This document shows positions 18,986 through 27,772 of a DNA stretch of 64,000 nucleotides, piece after piece. How positions within the stretch are numbered: position 1 is the first letter of the stretch; every line of letters starts with the position of its first letter. The stretch is taken from contig CAZRRN010000007.1 of NCBI GenBank assembly GCA_964602475.1, forward strand, positions 8,563-72,562, given 5' to 3'. The DNA comes from SZUA-448 sp964602475. Lineage in GTDB: Bacteria; Bacillota; Clostridia; Lachnospirales; Lachnospiraceae. The notes under the pieces were generated by a model, which had not been told where the DNA came from, made no database searches, and saw nothing but the letters and a program-made list of their open reading frames with translations. The position numbers and the translations under genes are program-made.

Positions 18986-20368
18986 ATGTTCGTGGGGAGA
19001 ACAGCGGAACGAAAGACTCTGGAAGAAATGTATTCGGGTGACCGGAGCAGCCTTGTCATATTATACGGAAGACCGGGAATCGGAAAGACCGCGTTGATTG
19101 CGGAATTTCTGAAAGAAAAGCCGTCGTATTATTATCTTATGCGCGAATGCTCCGTACGTGAGCAGCTCCTATCCATGCAGGAGGAACTGGACAGTGCATA
19201 TCCCGGACAGATGGAAGAGCTTGACATAAGTGCCGGATATGATATCGTGCTGTCTGGGATTCTTAAGCTTGGCGGAGAGGCAGCCGGAAAACAACTGATC
19301 GTTCTGGATGAATTCCATCTTGCCATGAAAGAAGGAGAACTGTCGGAAGCAATTCTTCAAATTCTCATCGAGCAAGGACAAAACGGAAAGATCATGATAC
19401 TGCTGTGCAGTTCTTCGGTCAACTGGGTTGAGAACGAAATGGTTCAGGAGCTTGGAAGAACCGCCAAGTACATATCAAACTTTATGAAACTGAAAGAACT
19501 CACATTCATGGAGCTTGGAGAATGGTTCCCGCGAATGCCTGTGGAGGACTGTATTGCGGTGAATGCTGTGATTGGCGGAGTACCGCGGTATCTCATGCTG
19601 TGGGATGAAAGAAAATCAACTGCGTATAATATAAAACGGCTGTTCCTTTCGGGAAATTCACCACTGTATCCGGAAGCAGAGCTGGTGCTTAAGTGTGAAC
19701 TAAGAGAGCTGGCTGCTTACAATACGATTCTTCGCACCCTTGCTGCCGGAAAATACAAGCTGAATGATATTTATGCAAGAACCGGTTACAGCCGAGCAAA
19801 AATCAGCGTTTATCTGAAGAACCTGATTCATCTGGATCTGGTGGAAAAAGTTTTTTCTGCGGATACGGACAGCAATGAAAATGTTCAGAAGGGACTTTAC
19901 CGGATAAAGGATAATTTCTTGAATTTCTGGTATCGGTTTGTATTCCCGAACCAGTCTATGATTGCTGTCGGGCAGGGAGACTGGGTTTATGATGAAAGAA
20001 TCCGATCAGTATTTCCTGCATATATGAGAGAATCCTTTTCTCAGCTTTGTATAGAATATCTAAAACTAATGGGAAAACATAAAAGGCTGCGGAATGATTA
20101 TGAACTCTGGAACAGCTGGTATGGAAAGACAGGGAGAATTGATATTCTGGCGAAGGATACAGACGGCAAAGTACTTGCAGCCTGCTGTGACTGGAGTGAA
20201 GAACGACTGACCGAAGATGGTATCAAAAAAATACAGGAACTGGTCAGTCAGGCAAATGTTTTACCCGCGGAGCTTTATATCTTTACAAAAAAAGGTGTTA
20301 CTTCCGAAGCAAAACAGGTATTTGCAAAGCAGCCGATGCTTCGCATCATAGAATTAAAAGATTTGTAA
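18986..20368 (+). CDS. AAA/archaeal-type ATPase with DUF234 C-terminus
   Basis: The 460-residue protein starts with a STAND-like P-loop ATPase. It shows an N-terminal FVGRTAERKTLE motif, Walker A GRPGIGKTALI (residues about 31-41) and Walker B LIVLDEFH (about 106). A winged-helix follows (KLNDIYARTGYSRAKISVYLKNL, about 255-285), then a C-terminal DUF234-like region (about 300-460). Within it, GRIDILAKDTDGKVLAACCDW resembles a PD-(D/E)XK nuclease core with the last lysine changed, so catalysis is doubtful. The family is abundant in archaea and gut bacteria with unclear function; defence or regulation has been suggested. The RBS caggaggtaa precedes the ATG. It follows argS by 18 bases. Confidence 0.82.
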   Translation: MFVGRTAERKTLEEMYSGDRSSLVILYGRPGIGKTALIAEFLKEKPSYYYLMRECSVREQLLSMQEELDSAYPGQMEELDISAGYDIVLSGILKLGGEAAGKQLIVLDEFHLAMKEGELSEAILQILIEQGQNGKIMILLCSSSVNWVENEMVQELGRTAKYISNFMKLKELTFMELGEWFPRMPVEDCIAVNAVIGGVPRYLMLWDERKSTAYNIKRLFLSGNSPLYPEAELVLKCELRELAAYNTILRTLAAGKYKLNDIYARTGYSRAKISVYLKNLIHLDLVEKVFSADTDSNENVQKGLYRIKDNFLNFWYRFVFPNQSMIAVGQGDWVYDERIRSVFPAYMRESFSQLCIEYLKLMGKHKRLRNDYELWNSWYGKTGRIDILAKDTDGKVLAACCDWSEERLTEDGIKKIQELVSQANVLPAELYIFTKKGVTSEAKQVFAKQPMLRIIELKDL

Positions 20369-20389
20369 TAATTGTTTATTGATTATATT

Positions 20390-20418
20390 TTGACATTTCA
20401 TAGTATAATTGATAGAAT
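20390..20418 (+). promoter_or_regulatory. Promoter for the SH3b membrane protein gene
   Basis: TTGACA (20390-20395), 17 bases, TAGAAT (20413-20418). Confidence 0.6.
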
Positions 20419-20506
20419 AAAAATGTTTGGGGAACTACATCGGATTTGATTTGTGTCATTAATGAACAGACGGTTCGGCGGAAGGATGAAAGGCGAGGAA
20501 CGGAGA

Positions 20507-21568
20507 ATGGATAAAGTAAAGAAAATACATAGGTATATGCTGGTGATTCTGTGTCTGATCGTAATTTCAATTCTGGCAGCACCCGGTATTTCGGTATCGG
20601 CAACGGGAATGGAAGCAGGACAGAGCTATAAACTTGGAAGGACAACAACGGCAGTCAACGTCCGAGAGGGTGCAGGAGAAGGTCTGTACGGACAGGTTGT
20701 TTACAACGGTCAGAATGTAACACTGGAGGCCGGAACTGAAGTTATTATCATCGGAAGCGAGATTTATCAGGCCAACGGACGTGTATGGTATCAAATCATT
20801 TACTATATTGACGGAAATGAACTGACAGGCTGGGTTACCAGTTCGCGTATTGAGGAAACAGGAACGGTCACTCCGACTCCGGAACCGACAGCCACCCCTA
20901 CCATCACTCCAAGCCCGACTCCGAGTCCGGAGCCGACTCCGAGTCCGACAGCAACTCCGGTACCTGCAACTCCGACGATGCCGCCGACGATTGACCCGAG
21001 CAGCGGTGATTTTAAGTTTGTATGGGGCTGTATTGCAGCAATCGCAGTAATTGGTGTGGTTGCCATTGTTATCATATTTATTAAGAATAAAGCTGCTTTT
21101 TCTGGAGGCCGCGGGCAAGAGATGTCGCAGAGAATCAAACGTCTGAAGAATATCAATCTGGCCGAGAGCAAGGATGAAGATACTGACTCCGAGCGGATTA
21201 TCCGGACAAAACGACCGGAAGTCAGAGTTGTAAATCCGGATGATAACGAAGAGTATGAAGACATGCCTGAGTTGTTTGAAACGGATGGAAACGAAGAGCT
21301 GCAGGCAGATGAGAATGCAGTGGAGGAAGCATCCAGAGAGACAGAGGAGAAGAAAGCTCTGCGGGCGGAAATTAACAGGCTGAAGCAGCATGACATTGTT
21401 ATTCATAAATATTTTGGCAAAGGCGAGGTATACGACAACTCCGATGTCAAGCTGATGGAGGTTCGTTTTGGATCAGATGTAAGGTTCTTAAATAAGGACT
21501 CATTGGTATCGAAACGTCTGCTGAAAATATACGAAGATGAAAAACGGAGTTCCAGAAAGAAACTGTAA
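20507..21568 (+). CDS. SH3b membrane protein with a cytoplasmic UvrD-Tudor-like end
   Basis: The 353-residue protein has a signal or anchor at its start (KKIHRYMLVILCLIVISIL). It then has an extracytoplasmic SH3b-like domain (TTAVNVREGAGEGLYGQVVY), a Pro/Thr/Ser linker of about 40 residues (20872-20990), one transmembrane helix (WGCIAAIAVIGVVAIVIIFI) and a cytoplasmic acidic region with a short coiled coil. The last 50 residues (IVIHKYFGKGEVYDNSDVK...VRFLNKDSLVSKRLLKIY) resemble the small Tudor-like domain at the C-terminus of UvrD/PcrA (H-x-x-F-G-x-G-x-V pattern). That resemblance is my reading and unproven. The start at 20507 follows gaggaacgga; upstream ATGs at 20453 and 20486 are possible. 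The DUF1015 gene begins 20 bases downstream. Confidence 0.75.
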   Translation: MDKVKKIHRYMLVILCLIVISILAAPGISVSATGMEAGQSYKLGRTTTAVNVREGAGEGLYGQVVYNGQNVTLEAGTEVIIIGSEIYQANGRVWYQIIYYIDGNELTGWVTSSRIEETGTVTPTPEPTATPTITPSPTPSPEPTPSPTATPVPATPTMPPTIDPSSGDFKFVWGCIAAIAVIGVVAIVIIFIKNKAAFSGGRGQEMSQRIKRLKNINLAESKDEDTDSERIIRTKRPEVRVVNPDDNEEYEDMPELFETDGNEELQADENAVEEASRETEEKKALRAEINRLKQHDIVIHKYFGKGEVYDNSDVKLMEVRFGSDVRFLNKDSLVSKRLLKIYEDEKRSSRKKL

Positions 21569-21588
21569 GAGTATTCATGGAGGAAAAT

Positions 21589-22827
21589 ATGGCAATCATA
21601 AGACCGTTTCCGTGTATTCGACCGGAACAAAGCTGTGCAGAAAAGGTAGCAGCCCTGCCGTATGATGTATACAATCGGGAAGAGGCAAAGAAAGCAGTAG
21701 AAGGAAATGCACTCAGCTTTCTGAATATCGACCGTGCCGAAACCCAGTTTGATGATCAGGTAGATATGTATGATGAAAAGGTCTATCAAAAGGCAAAAAT
21801 ACTGTTAGAAGAACGGATTAATGACGGAACACTACTGTCAGATCCGACAGAGTGCTATTATGTATACGAGCTTATTATGAACAAAAGAACACAGACCGGA
21901 ATCGTAGCCTGTGCATCGATTGATGATTATCTGAATAATGTTATCAAGAAACACGAAAATACACGGGAAGAGAAGGAACAGGACAGAATCTGCCATGTGG
22001 ATATCTGCGGAGCTCAGACCGGCCCGATCTTTCTTGCATACCGCTCTGATGCAGTAATTAACGAGATCGTAAAACAGACAAAAGAGACCACACCACTGTA
22101 TGCATTTACCGCAGATGACGGAGTCCGGCATACTGTATGGAAAATTGATAATCCAAGGAAGATAGAGATAATCCGAAATGCATTTGAAGCAATTGACCGG
22201 ATTTATATAGCAGACGGGCATCATCGTGCAGCATCTGCAGTGAAGGTTGGATTAAAACGCCGGAAGGAACATCCGGGATATACCGGAAAAGAAGAATTCA
22301 ATTATTTCCTTTCGGTTCTTTTTCCGGAAGATCAGCTGATGATTATGCCGTATAACCGGGTAGTAAAGGATCTGAACGGAAGAACAGAAGAACAGTTTCT
22401 TAAGGAGCTTGAGAAGTCATTTGCGGTAACTGTAATTGGAGAGAAAGCATTTGCACCCGGGAAAAAATCCGAGTTTGGAATGTATCTGAATCACAAATGG
22501 TACTGCCTGACGGCCTGCGAAAAGATCCGTACACAGACGGATCCTGTTGATGCGCTGGATGTTTCGGTACTTCAGGACTATCTGCTTGAACCGGTGCTTG
22601 GAATTGAAGACCCAAGAACCGACAAGCGAATTGATTTCATCGGTGGAATCAGAGGATTATCTGAGCTTGAACGCAGATGTTCGCATGACATGCAGGTTGC
22701 TTTTTCCATGTACCCGACCTCCATCCTTGAGTTATTTGCCGTATCGGATGCGGGCAGACTGATGCCTCCAAAATCAACATGGTTTGAACCAAAGCTTCGA
22801 AGCGGTTTATTTATTCACAGAATATAG
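21589..22827 (+). CDS. DUF1015 family protein
   Basis: The 412-residue protein matches the DUF1015 family (COG4198), seen in the opening IIRPFPCIRPEQSCAEKVAALPYDVYNREEA, the central IYIADGHHRAASA motif and the FNYFLSVLFPEDQLMIMPYNRVV segment. The conserved DGHHR suggests a phosphate- or metal-binding site, but no reaction is established. In other Firmicutes this gene often sits by serine-biosynthesis genes; none are here. The ATG at 21589 has the ribosome site atggagga; an in-frame ATG at 21577 lies inside that site. It probably shares a transcript with the SH3b gene. A hairpin at 22861-22896 follows. Confidence 0.88.
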   Translation: MAIIRPFPCIRPEQSCAEKVAALPYDVYNREEAKKAVEGNALSFLNIDRAETQFDDQVDMYDEKVYQKAKILLEERINDGTLLSDPTECYYVYELIMNKRTQTGIVACASIDDYLNNVIKKHENTREEKEQDRICHVDICGAQTGPIFLAYRSDAVINEIVKQTKETTPLYAFTADDGVRHTVWKIDNPRKIEIIRNAFEAIDRIYIADGHHRAASAVKVGLKRRKEHPGYTGKEEFNYFLSVLFPEDQLMIMPYNRVVKDLNGRTEEQFLKELEKSFAVTVIGEKAFAPGKKSEFGMYLNHKWYCLTACEKIRTQTDPVDALDVSVLQDYLLEPVLGIEDPRTDKRIDFIGGIRGLSELERRCSHDMQVAFSMYPTSILELFAVSDAGRLMPPKSTWFEPKLRSGLFIHRI

Positions 22828-22860
22828 CTTTGAAAAGTGATTATCAATAACAATACATAA

Positions 22861-22896
22861 ACAGCCGTCACAATCGAAACGATTGCAGACGGCTGT
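22861..22896. terminator. Hairpin between convergent genes
   Basis: A 9-bp stem (acagccgtc / gacggctgt) extends by a 6-bp inner stem (caatcg / cgattg) with a 3-base loop. It lies between the DUF1015 gene and the convergent LiaF-like gene. The U-tracts are short. Confidence 0.65.
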
Positions 22897-22938
22897 GTTC
22901 ATTTTATGAGAAGGCTTGTTCTCCGCAAGAAAGAATGC

Positions 22939-23454
22939 TTACTGCTGCTTGGTTTGAACATTGATTCCACCAAATGCGCAGAGACCGCTGATGAAGATAG
23001 TAGGAACTCCGGCCTTGACAACAAGCGGGTTGCAAAAACCTCCGGCAACGGATTTACAGTCAATCTGCACATTGACATCAGAAGGTACGTAAAGATTGAA
23101 TCCTCCGAAGATTGTCCGGCACCTGATATGGAGATCCTTATCTATCCGGGCACCTGATAAATCCAGATCAACTCCGCCGAAAACGGTGTCAAAATCCATG
23201 TCACCGAGTTCCTTATCCGTAAAATCAAGCTTTTCTCCACTAAAAACATTTAGATATTTTTTTACGCTGCGGTACTGGTTGCCGCGGTTGTATTCTTCCT
23301 TTTTTGCTGTGACAACCCTGCGGACAACGGTTGATATGGCAGCAATACTGCCAAATACTGCGACAGCAGTCAGAAACTTCTTTCCTGCACAGGATTTTTT
23401 GACCGGTGAAGGAAGGTTTGTTTCGTACGGAACTGGAATAGATTTCTTTGACAT
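22939..23454 (-). CDS. LiaF C-terminal-like (toastrack) membrane protein
   Basis: The 171-residue protein has a short proline-rich start, one transmembrane helix (KKFLTAVAVFGSIAAISTVV) and a beta-rich end with repeated F-G-G motifs (DTVFGGVDLDLSGA, CRTIFGGFNLYVPSDVNVQID, SVAGGFCNPL). That pattern is typical of the LiaF/DUF2154 'toastrack' domain used in envelope-stress sensing. LiaR and LiaS are not adjacent, so a link to that pathway is inference from the fold. The start at 23454 has a perfect aaggagg site; an upstream in-frame ATG at 23493 does not. Promoter at 23489-23516. Confidence 0.82.
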   Translation of the reverse strand: MSKKSIPVPYETNLPSPVKKSCAGKKFLTAVAVFGSIAAISTVVRRVVTAKKEEYNRGNQYRSVKKYLNVFSGEKLDFTDKELGDMDFDTVFGGVDLDLSGARIDKDLHIRCRTIFGGFNLYVPSDVNVQIDCKSVAGGFCNPLVVKAGVPTIFISGLCAFGGINVQTKQQ

Positions 23455-23488
23455 AAAAGCCTCCTTATAAATATGTATTTTTTGATTT

Positions 23489-23516
23489 ATCATACCATAT
23501 CCGGTAAAAATTGCAA
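23489..23516 (-). promoter_or_regulatory. Promoter for the LiaF-like gene
   Basis: The minus strand reads TTGCAA (23511-23516), 16 bases, TATGAT (23489-23494), 35 bases ahead of the start. Confidence 0.5.
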
Positions 23517-23535
23517 ATTAGAAAATGATTAATCT

Positions 23536-24534
23536 TTAATAACCAAGAACATTTTCACGACGGAACAGTTCCGCCTGTTTGTCATTAAGCTGTCTTGAGA
23601 AAGAAGCGCGAAGACCTTCACGGATTCCTTCTGCACCCGGACCGGTACTGTTGTATTCGGCATAATAAATGGTATCCTGTGCATCGGATTTATTCCAGTC
23701 ATTCCACCCCTCCGGATGAATATGTGCGCCCAGCGTACAATTTAAATATACAGTCTTTGCGAAGCTCCTCCAAGGACGACCAAGATAACAGGAAGCCGGA
23801 GGACAGTCACCGGTCAGCCGGCACCGGTTAAAGACATAACCATAGGTCTGTCCTTCGGGGGTGGAGGCAGCAGTTACGTAGCCGTGGATCTTTGGAGCTT
23901 CTTCCGGCTGGGCAGAAGGAACCAAAACGTCTTTCTGAGAAAAAATTTCACAGTCTTCAAAGTAGGCGGTGGCACTTCCAAAGATAAAATCGATACTGCC
24001 TCGAATCAGACAGTTCTTATACAGCTGTCTTCCGTTGATTCTGGGACTGAATTCTTTGGGTCCGGTGAAACCACCCAGCTGATATGGTGTGGGTGGAAGA
24101 GGACCGGTAAAAAGCGTATCCTGGTTCCCGAGAAGATGACAGTTTTCAAAGACAATACAGTCGCCGTCGGCATAGACTGCCAGTGCCTGACCATGTGTAC
24201 GGCCGGAACCGGCAGTGTTTTCTACTGTGAGGTCACGCAGAGTCAGATTACAGGCATCAAGAAACAGTGTCTGCGTCCGGAACGTTCCGCGCTTTGTTCC
24301 GTCCTCCATTTTCTGCAGGGCGTAACGGTCATAGGAAAGGATGGTCTTTCCGGCACCGTCTCCCTGAAATGTAATATTTGGTCTGGAGACGGTTATAAGC
24401 TCGTGGTAGATACCGGCACGAATTAAAAGGGTAACAGGTTCCTTGGGGTTCCAAGGAAGATGCTCCAACGCCGCGTTTACAGAAGAAAAATCGCAGACAG
24501 CTTCCGGCTGATTTGAAATGACATAGTTTATCAT
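23536..24534 (-). CDS. Pectinesterase (carbohydrate esterase family 8)
   Basis: The 332-residue enzyme removes methyl esters from homogalacturonan. The CE8 active site is intact: Gln in RTHGQALAV (about 116), Asp139 in GNQDTLF, Asp182 in GSIDFIFG and Arg253 in YLGRPW. There is no signal peptide, so it should act in the cytoplasm on imported, still-methylated oligogalacturonides rather than on polymer outside. It is not grouped with other pectin genes here; the GH127 gene at 60598 is the only other plant-wall enzyme in the window. The RBS aggagccacc precedes the ATG. Its -10 (complement of 24573-24578) overlaps the divergent deoD promoter. Confidence 0.93.
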   Translation of the reverse strand: MINYVISNQPEAVCDFSSVNAALEHLPWNPKEPVTLLIRAGIYHELITVSRPNITFQGDGAGKTILSYDRYALQKMEDGTKRGTFRTQTLFLDACNLTLRDLTVENTAGSGRTHGQALAVYADGDCIVFENCHLLGNQDTLFTGPLPPTPYQLGGFTGPKEFSPRINGRQLYKNCLIRGSIDFIFGSATAYFEDCEIFSQKDVLVPSAQPEEAPKIHGYVTAASTPEGQTYGYVFNRCRLTGDCPPASCYLGRPWRSFAKTVYLNCTLGAHIHPEGWNDWNKSDAQDTIYYAEYNSTGPGAEGIREGLRASFSRQLNDKQAELFRRENVLGY

Positions 24535-24567
24535 GGTGGCTCCTATCGGCTAAAAGGTTCTTATTAG

Positions 24568-24596
24568 TTGCATTATACACGAAAAAAGAGTAAAAT
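24568..24596 (+). promoter_or_regulatory. deoD promoter, overlapping a divergent -10
   Basis: TTGCAT (24568-24573), 17 bases, TAAAAT (24591-24596). The complement of 24573-24578 reads TATAAT and may be the -10 of the pectinesterase gene, so the two promoters would compete for the same DNA. Confidence 0.6.
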
Positions 24597-24623
24597 AAAA
24601 CTATTAAAATCATGGAGGTATTT

Positions 24624-25337
24624 ATGGCAAATATACCAACACCGCACAATAAAGCAGCAGAGGGCGAAATCGCACGGACCGTACTGATGCCGGGAGATCC
24701 GCTGCGCGCAAAGTTTATTGCTGACACTTATCTTGAGAATGTAACCTGTTTTAACCGTGTACGTAACATGTTGGGATTTACGGGGACATACAAAGGAAAA
24801 CGTCTTTCTGTTATGGGAAGCGGGATGGGAATGCCTTCTATTGGAATCTATTCCTATGAACTGTTTCATTTTTACGGAGTAGAGAACATTATCAGGATTG
24901 GGTCTGCCGGAGCTCTTGCCGATCAGGTACATCTGCGGGATATCGTTATGGCAATGGCAGCATCCACTAATTCAAACTATGCAGCACAGTATAAACTTCC
25001 CGGAACCTATGCGCCCTGTGCAGATTTTTCCCTGCTTCGTAAAGCAGCAGCTGCTGCAGAAGCGAAGAACTTACATGTGGTAGTCGGAAATGTTCTTTCC
25101 AGTGATACATTTTATGATGACAATCCGGATGCCGGAAGTCTGTGGAAAAAGATGGGCGTGCTGGCAATCGAGATGGAAACAGCGGCGCTGTACATGAATG
25201 CAGCCCGTGCAGGAAAGAAAGCACTCGGTATTTTCACAGTATCGGATCATATTTTTCGGGGCGAGTCACTGTCTGCAGAAGACCGTCAGACAAGCTTTAC
25301 GGATATGATGGAGGTCGCACTGGAGATCGCAGAATGA
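24624..25337 (+). CDS. deoD: Purine nucleoside phosphorylase, DeoD type
   Basis: The 237-residue enzyme splits purine nucleosides with phosphate for salvage. The hexameric DeoD family is recognised from TPHNKAAEGEIARTVLMPGDPLRAKFIA at the start, the phosphate arginine in FNRVRNMLGFTG, the GSGMGMPSIGIYSYEL loop, the purine/ribose site in VLAIEMETAALY, and SDH near the end with its catalytic aspartate. The start at 24624 has the site atggaggtattt; an in-frame ATG at 24612 sits in that site. The stop overlaps the next start by 4 bases (ATGA), so the downstream methyltransferase gene is translationally coupled. Confidence 0.96.
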   Translation: MANIPTPHNKAAEGEIARTVLMPGDPLRAKFIADTYLENVTCFNRVRNMLGFTGTYKGKRLSVMGSGMGMPSIGIYSYELFHFYGVENIIRIGSAGALADQVHLRDIVMAMAASTNSNYAAQYKLPGTYAPCADFSLLRKAAAAAEAKNLHVVVGNVLSSDTFYDDNPDAGSLWKKMGVLAIEMETAALYMNAARAGKKALGIFTVSDHIFRGESLSAEDRQTSFTDMMEVALEIAE

Positions 25338-26866
25338 AAGACGAGATAAAAACAGAGGATCTGCTTCGGCAGATTAAGCACCATATTGATATAAGACAGG
25401 GTTTGATTTCGCTTCGTGCCGGGTTGAAGCAGGAAAGCGCGGAATCACGAAGAACAGCAGAAGAGATTCGTAAAGACAACACCTTTCTGACAGAGCTCCT
25501 GTCGGATGAAGATGCCAAAGTCCGCAAAAACTGTGCACTGATTCTCGGTGAAACTGTCTGCACTGATGCAGTCTGTGCCTTATATGATGCCTACAGAGCG
25601 GAAAAACAGCTTTTTGTACGGGCATCTTATCTTGAAGCTATTCGGCAGCTGGCAGATGCAGGGCTTCAGGGTACCTTTGCCACAGTGATTGTTCCGGGAC
25701 TGAAGCCGGTTCTTGCCGAGCTGGAAGCAGAAGAAACATCAGAAGAGAATCGAAAGCACCGTGCAGAGGAGCGAAAGCTGCTACGTGGAATCATCGAGAG
25801 TACAGAGGGAAGCAGTAAGCATACTTTTATCGGTTATGACCGTCCTGCAGAACTGGTACTGCTGACCAACCGGAATCATGTGCATGTTACAACGGAACAA
25901 TTAAAGGGAGTACAGTTCCGTGAGTTCAATGCAGGAATTAAGTTACGAACGCGGTCACTGAAAAATATACTTCCGATCAGAACCTATGAAGAAGTTCTAT
26001 TTGTCATACCCGGGATGGAGTCTTGTCCGATTGACGCACTTGCCGCTGCGAAAATCGTTGCAGAAAGCGGGCTGATGACATTCTTAAAAATGACTCATTC
26101 CGAAGATCCCCCCTTCAGCTTCCGGATTGAACAGAGGGGAAGCATGGATCTTGAAAAAAAGAGCCGATTTACCAAGCTGATGGCAGATGAGATCGAACGG
26201 CTGACGAAGTACAGGCTTGTGAATTCAACGGGAGATTATGAATTTGAAATCCGAATGATTGAAAGCCGCGAAGACAAATACAATCTGCTTGTACGCCTGT
26301 ATACGATGCCGGAGGAGCGCTTTGCATATCGCAGAGAATCGGTTTCTGCCAGTATTCGCCCGGTAAATGCTGCCTTGACCATGGCTCTTGTTCGTGAGTA
26401 TCTGAAGGAGGATGCTCAGATTCTTGATCCGTTCTGCGGAGTCGGAACAATGCTTATTGAACGGGCAAAGATACTACCTGCAGGAACAATGTACGGACTG
26501 GATATATTCGGAGAAGCAATTGAAAAGGCACGGAGAAATACCGAGCTTGCAGATTTGGCGGTGAACTATATTCACCGTGACTTCTTTGATTTTCGGCATG
26601 AATATCTGTTCGAAGAGATTATTACCAATATGCCGGTTATTCGCGGAAAGAAGGAAGAGGACGAGATTGCGGCACTGTACAGAAAGTTTTTTGTCAAAGT
26701 CAAAGAACATCTGGCAGACGACGGAATTATGGTACTGTATTCCCATAACCGTGAATTGGTACGAAAATACGGAGGAATCAAACCATTTCGTATTGAACGG
26801 GAATTTGAGATTTCCATGAGAGAGAAATGCTATGTGTTTGTTATAAGATTCTGTCGTCCGGCGTAG
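25334..26866 (+). CDS. Putative RNA methyltransferase (RlmL/TrmN-like, UPF0020 fold)
   Basis: The 510-residue protein has a helical, HEAT-like first third (residues 1-150) and a middle region typical of THUMP-type RNA-binding enzymes. A class I AdoMet methyltransferase domain closes it: the SAM site is DPFCGVGTMLIERA (about 370) and the catalytic tetrapeptide reads NMPV (about 432), where related N2-guanine RNA methyltransferases have NPPY or NLPF. This supports a tRNA or rRNA target, though the base is not predictable. The helical N-terminus is not usual in RlmL. The start overlaps the deoD stop as ATGA. Confidence 0.78.
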   Translation: MKDEIKTEDLLRQIKHHIDIRQGLISLRAGLKQESAESRRTAEEIRKDNTFLTELLSDEDAKVRKNCALILGETVCTDAVCALYDAYRAEKQLFVRASYLEAIRQLADAGLQGTFATVIVPGLKPVLAELEAEETSEENRKHRAEERKLLRGIIESTEGSSKHTFIGYDRPAELVLLTNRNHVHVTTEQLKGVQFREFNAGIKLRTRSLKNILPIRTYEEVLFVIPGMESCPIDALAAAKIVAESGLMTFLKMTHSEDPPFSFRIEQRGSMDLEKKSRFTKLMADEIERLTKYRLVNSTGDYEFEIRMIESREDKYNLLVRLYTMPEERFAYRRESVSASIRPVNAALTMALVREYLKEDAQILDPFCGVGTMLIERAKILPAGTMYGLDIFGEAIEKARRNTELADLAVNYIHRDFFDFRHEYLFEEIITNMPVIRGKKEEDEIAALYRKFFVKVKEHLADDGIMVLYSHNRELVRKYGGIKPFRIEREFEISMREKCYVFVIRFCRPA

Positions 26867-26880
26867 TTTCAACATTGGCA

Positions 26881-26967
26881 GAAAACAGCATGCCGTTGAA
26901 GAACAACACATCGGCTGAAAAACAGTATATCGTTGAAGAACAGCACATCGGTAGAAAACAGCATGCC
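26881..26967 (+). repeat. Imperfect 36/37-bp tandem repeat, about 2.4 copies
   Basis: Units 26881-26916 (36 bp) and 26917-26953 (37 bp) share blocks such as cgttgaagaaca and cacatcgg; a partial third unit (gaaaacagcatgcc, 26954-26967) repeats the first 14 bases of unit 1 exactly. The repeat fills the gap between the methyltransferase gene and exoA. Unit length is not a multiple of three, so it is not a coding repeat. Confidence 0.8.
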
Positions 26968-26998
26968 AAAGACAGAGGAGACAGAAGTGAGGAGCAAT

Positions 26999-27748
26999 AT
27001 GAAACTGATATCGTGGAATGTTAATGGTCTGCGTGCCTGTATGTTAAAAGGGTTTCCGGAATTCTTTAAGGAAACCGACGCTGATATATTTTGCCTGCAG
27101 GAGACAAAGCTGCAGAGAGGTCAGCTTGAGCTTTCTCTGCCCGGATATTATCAGTACTGGAATGACGCAGTAAAGAAAGGGTATTCGGGAACGGCGGTAT
27201 TTTCCAAGCGGGAACCGTGTTCGGTCAGCTATGGAATCGGTGTTGAAGAGCATGATCAGGAAGGACGGGTCATCACTCTGGAATTTGACAGCTGTTATAT
27301 TGTAACGGTATATACCCCGAATTCGCAGGATGAACTGCGAAGACTGCAGTACAGGATTCAATGGGAACGGGATTTTCGAAACTTCCTTTGCGGTCTGGCA
27401 GAGAAGAAGCCAGTTGTTGTATGCGGAGATATGAATGTAGCACATCAGGAAATCGATCTGAAGAATCCGAAGACCAATCATACCAATCCGGGGTTTACCG
27501 ATGAGGAGCGAGGGGAATTCTCGGCATTGCTCGAAGCGGGATTTACGGACAGCTTTCGGTATCTTCATCCGGAACAGATCACCTATTCCTGGTGGTCTTA
27601 TCGTATGAACGCAAGAGCGAAGAATGTCGGATGGCGGATTGATTATTTTCTGGTATCCGAGTCTCTGAAAGACAGAATCCGACAGGCAGAGATTCTGACA
27701 GAAATTACAGGGTCGGATCATTGCCCGGTAGAGCTTTTGATTGACTGA
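26999..27748 (+). CDS. exoA: Exodeoxyribonuclease III
   Basis: The 249-residue enzyme of the exonuclease III/AP endonuclease family cuts DNA at abasic sites in base excision repair. Family residues are in place: MKLISWNVNGLRA, the metal glutamate in CLQETKL, Tyr in VYTPNS, GDMNVAHQEIDL, and the closing WRIDYFLVSESL and GSDHCPVEL with catalytic Asp-His. The start at 26999 has gtgaggagcaat. A TTG-initiated extension reaches back to 26933 through the tandem repeat, but it has no conserved sequence. A sortase gene starts 24 bases downstream. Confidence 0.95.
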   Translation: MKLISWNVNGLRACMLKGFPEFFKETDADIFCLQETKLQRGQLELSLPGYYQYWNDAVKKGYSGTAVFSKREPCSVSYGIGVEEHDQEGRVITLEFDSCYIVTVYTPNSQDELRRLQYRIQWERDFRNFLCGLAEKKPVVVCGDMNVAHQEIDLKNPKTNHTNPGFTDEERGEFSALLEAGFTDSFRYLHPEQITYSWWSYRMNARAKNVGWRIDYFLVSESLKDRIRQAEILTEITGSDHCPVELLID

Positions 27749-27772
27749 CCTTAAACGGCAGGGAGATTATAA

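Noticed and set aside
20567..21406. A 279-codon minus-strand frame rich in Arg, Ser and Cys
   Set aside because: It is the complement of the SH3b gene and its Pro/Thr linker; the composition is a by-product of that repeat.
26827..27024. A 65-codon frame across the tandem repeat
   Set aside because: It overlaps the end of the methyltransferase gene, has no ribosome site, and the repeat units change frame between copies.
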